From positions 1 to 63,733 of the forward strand of contig JAJFGK010000147.1 of NCBI GenBank assembly GCA_021776195.1: a stretch of 63,733 nt of DNA, given 5' to 3'. A program made the position numbers and the translations under genes. Positions 62,351 through 63,733 of the stretch are shown here, piece by piece (the stretch's first letter is position 1; each line of letters begins with the position of its first letter). The DNA is from Kiloniellaceae bacterium (GTDB lineage: Bacteria; Pseudomonadota; Alphaproteobacteria; Kiloniellales; Kiloniellaceae). The notes under the pieces are model-generated. The model was given only the letters and a program-made list of their open reading frames with translations. It was not told the origin of the DNA and did no database searches.

Positions 62351-62489
62351 ACCGTGGTTGACCTTCAAGATCGTTGCGCTGGAGCCGCGTCACTACGGAG
62401 TCGCAAATCAATCTGCCATCGCACAATCAGCGAGATGGCAATACAGCCGGTAGCACTCTGAGCATTCAATACTATCGGCACTCGCAGCC

Positions 62490-63353
62490 ATGACCAAGCA
62501 GCCCTTTGAAACGCAAAGCCTACTTTGGCGGAGGCTTGAGCCTCTAGAACGAGCAAAGACGCGGCTAGAATTCCTCGAAACTTTGAACTGCGATCCGGCA
62601 CTTTCACCCTTGGCCCGCTGCATCGGCACGCTGCTCATCACCAAGTACCTCAATCAAATGGCAGGGCATCCGCGTTTTGGCTGCGCCTGGCCGGGTCAAG
62701 AGACCCTAGGCAACGACGTGGGTTGCTGTGAGCGGACGGCGCGAGAGCACACCAAGGCGCTCGTTGACGCCGGCTGGTTCCTTCGCGAACGAAGGGCGGG
62801 ATTCGTCTATCTGCCGAACTGGCCAAGGCGACATGGAAAGTCGACCTCAGGCGCGCAATCCATCGACACCAAGCGGCAATGTGACGTTGGAGATCCGGAA
62901 GAAATCTGCCGGTCGAACCGGAAGGTATCTTCCGCTGAACCCGCCTACAATCCCATTAACAAACCCGTCGAAAGCACAGCGAGTGCGACAGCAAGCACTT
63001 GTGTCCCGAGCATCTCCCATCAGCCCCGCGTCGCCGGGCCCATCGGAACGCCACAGACCCTCGGTTCGGCCATCCAGCGCGAACAGACGCCAGTGGCTTC
63101 TAATCCTTCGCTCGAGGGTCGAGAGCAAGCGTTGCCACTGGTCGGACGCCCCGTCTACAAGGCGCCGCGCGATATCCAGAAAGAGCTCGTAGACGTTCTG
63201 GAGGCGGAGCTCGGCATCGACCCGGAAAAAGGCTGGCTCGTCATGATGGAGATTTCTCGGGCTCGTATGCGCGCACTTGAAGAAATGCATCGTTCCGGAA
63301 CACTTTCGGCGAAGGAAATCATGCAGGCGGCGACAGTTCATCACGGGTCATGA
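62490..63353 (+). CDS. Helix-turn-helix protein (replication-initiator type)
   Basis: 287 residues. N-terminal winged helix, HTH_36-like: LARCIGTLLITKYLNQMAGH, then PGQETLGNDVGCCERTAREH and ALVDAGWFLRERRAGFVYLP. The middle is disordered and Ser/Pro rich (about 125-220); the C-terminus is a small helical domain. Similar proteins start replication or control gene expression in phage-like elements and plasmids. No catalytic motif is seen. Confidence 0.75.
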   Translation: MTKQPFETQSLLWRRLEPLERAKTRLEFLETLNCDPALSPLARCIGTLLITKYLNQMAGHPRFGCAWPGQETLGNDVGCCERTAREHTKALVDAGWFLRERRAGFVYLPNWPRRHGKSTSGAQSIDTKRQCDVGDPEEICRSNRKVSSAEPAYNPINKPVESTASATASTCVPSISHQPRVAGPIGTPQTLGSAIQREQTPVASNPSLEGREQALPLVGRPVYKAPRDIQKELVDVLEAELGIDPEKGWLVMMEISRARMRALEEMHRSGTLSAKEIMQAATVHHGS

Positions 63354-63647
63354 AGCTGTCGGCGTTAGGTATGGCGTAGACCATGAAGGCTCACCAGACC
63401 GGCTGAATCGCGCCGGAAAGGCGCGAATCAAGTGAGGACACTGGTAAACACTTCGACCACCGTTTGCATCTGTTGTTCCCGAAGGCCAAAGCCAGTCCGC
63501 GGACAGCGTCGAACAGAAATCCTTCCACCTTTGGATCACTGTTTCACGTGCAGCTGTTTCACCTAATGCCGGAGTTAGATCCACGTCGCTCACAATGGGC
63601 CGCTTGGACGAACACCTTCTCTTTGGGCTCAGTTTCCTAATTGTCAT
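63348..63647 (-). CDS. Possible small element-encoded protein
   Basis: 99 residues, unrecognised (MTIRKLSPKRRCSSKRPIVS, then VIQRWKDFCSTLSADWLW). AAGAGG lies a few bases before ATG 63647. It overlaps the end of the HTH gene by six bases. It may be a real small gene or chance; the last 270 bp of the window contain nothing else convincing. Confidence 0.35.
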   Translation of the reverse strand: MTIRKLSPKRRCSSKRPIVSDVDLTPALGETAARETVIQRWKDFCSTLSADWLWPSGTTDANGGRSVYQCPHLIRAFPARFSRSGEPSWSTPYLTPTAS

Positions 63648-63733
63648 CCTGCCTCTTGAGTATCAAGCCAATCGCGCTTCTTTAAGAGGTGCACACGCGT
63701 CTCTTGCGGGGCCCGCGTGGGACACGTGGTACC
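63354..63733. other. End of window inside the integrative element
   Basis: 380 bp; apart from the doubtful minus-strand frame at 63348-63647, I see no gene, attachment site or repeat. The window ends before any second tRNA-Leu copy. Confidence 0.4.

Overview
The window is about 63.7 kb of GC-rich DNA that looks like the chromosome of an alphaproteobacterium, most plausibly a Rhodospirillales-like free-living or marine organism. This rests on family content: an RcdA/DUF1465-type protein, a MotA/MotB-like pair next to an OmpA-like protein, TRAP transporters, an RpoH-type promoter with a ROSE-like RNA thermometer, many single-domain response regulators and histidine kinases, and L31, EF-P and SuhB of alphaproteobacterial type. 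No taxonomy search was possible.

Layout. 1-3.8 kb: central carbon genes (3' part of transketolase, class I aldolase, GAPDH). 3.9-5.3 kb: a membrane histidine kinase with its single-domain receiver. 5.6-9.4 kb: small and poorly known genes (secreted repeat protein, truncated cupin gene, Sel1-type lipoprotein, possible acetyltransferase, PAS-like pair). 9.5-18.5 kb: housekeeping and envelope genes (efp, suhB, OmpA-like protein, MotA/TolQ-like and MotB-like pair, FAH-family hydrolase), then a structured 290-bp inverted-repeat element, an enolase-superfamily enzyme and an NTF2-like protein. 18.7-31.3 kb: ABCB exporter, ribosomal protein L31, FAD oxidase, and a probable seven-gene catabolic and uptake operon (TRAP DctPQM, UspA, a TauA-like binding protein, a HisD/HpsN-like dehydrogenase, a DegT aminotransferase) with a divergent LysR regulator; then an RcdA-like protein. 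31.5-36.2 kb: heat-regulated Hsp20, FetAB-like exporter, amidase, VOC protein, YdcZ-like transporter. 36.5-48 kb: soluble GAF-PAS kinase, Bcp, a four-rhodanese protein coupled to a cysteine-dioxygenase-like enzyme, DUF455 protein, an unusual redoxin/2OG-oxygenase fusion, two methyltransferases, a TauD-like dioxygenase, RNase T2, a sterol-desaturase-family protein and a truncated GGCT-like gene.

48-59.6 kb is a signalling region. It holds an H-NOX/histidine kinase operon, a GNAT, a SprT-like protein that has lost its HExxH residues, then a transmembrane histidine kinase, a receiver, a chemoreceptor and another membrane kinase. The kinase at 52.5 kb and the chemoreceptor at 55.8 kb carry clearly homologous large sensor domains on different outputs, so one class of stimulus probably feeds both a phosphorelay and chemotaxis. 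This is the most interesting system in the window.

59.7 kb to the end is one end of an integrative element. Only the 3' part of a tRNA-Leu(CAA) remains at 59709-59770, immediately followed by a tyrosine integrase, an unknown cargo gene, a GGTTCT operator array, an AlpA-like HTH protein and a helix-turn-helix replication-type protein. The far end of the element lies beyond the window.
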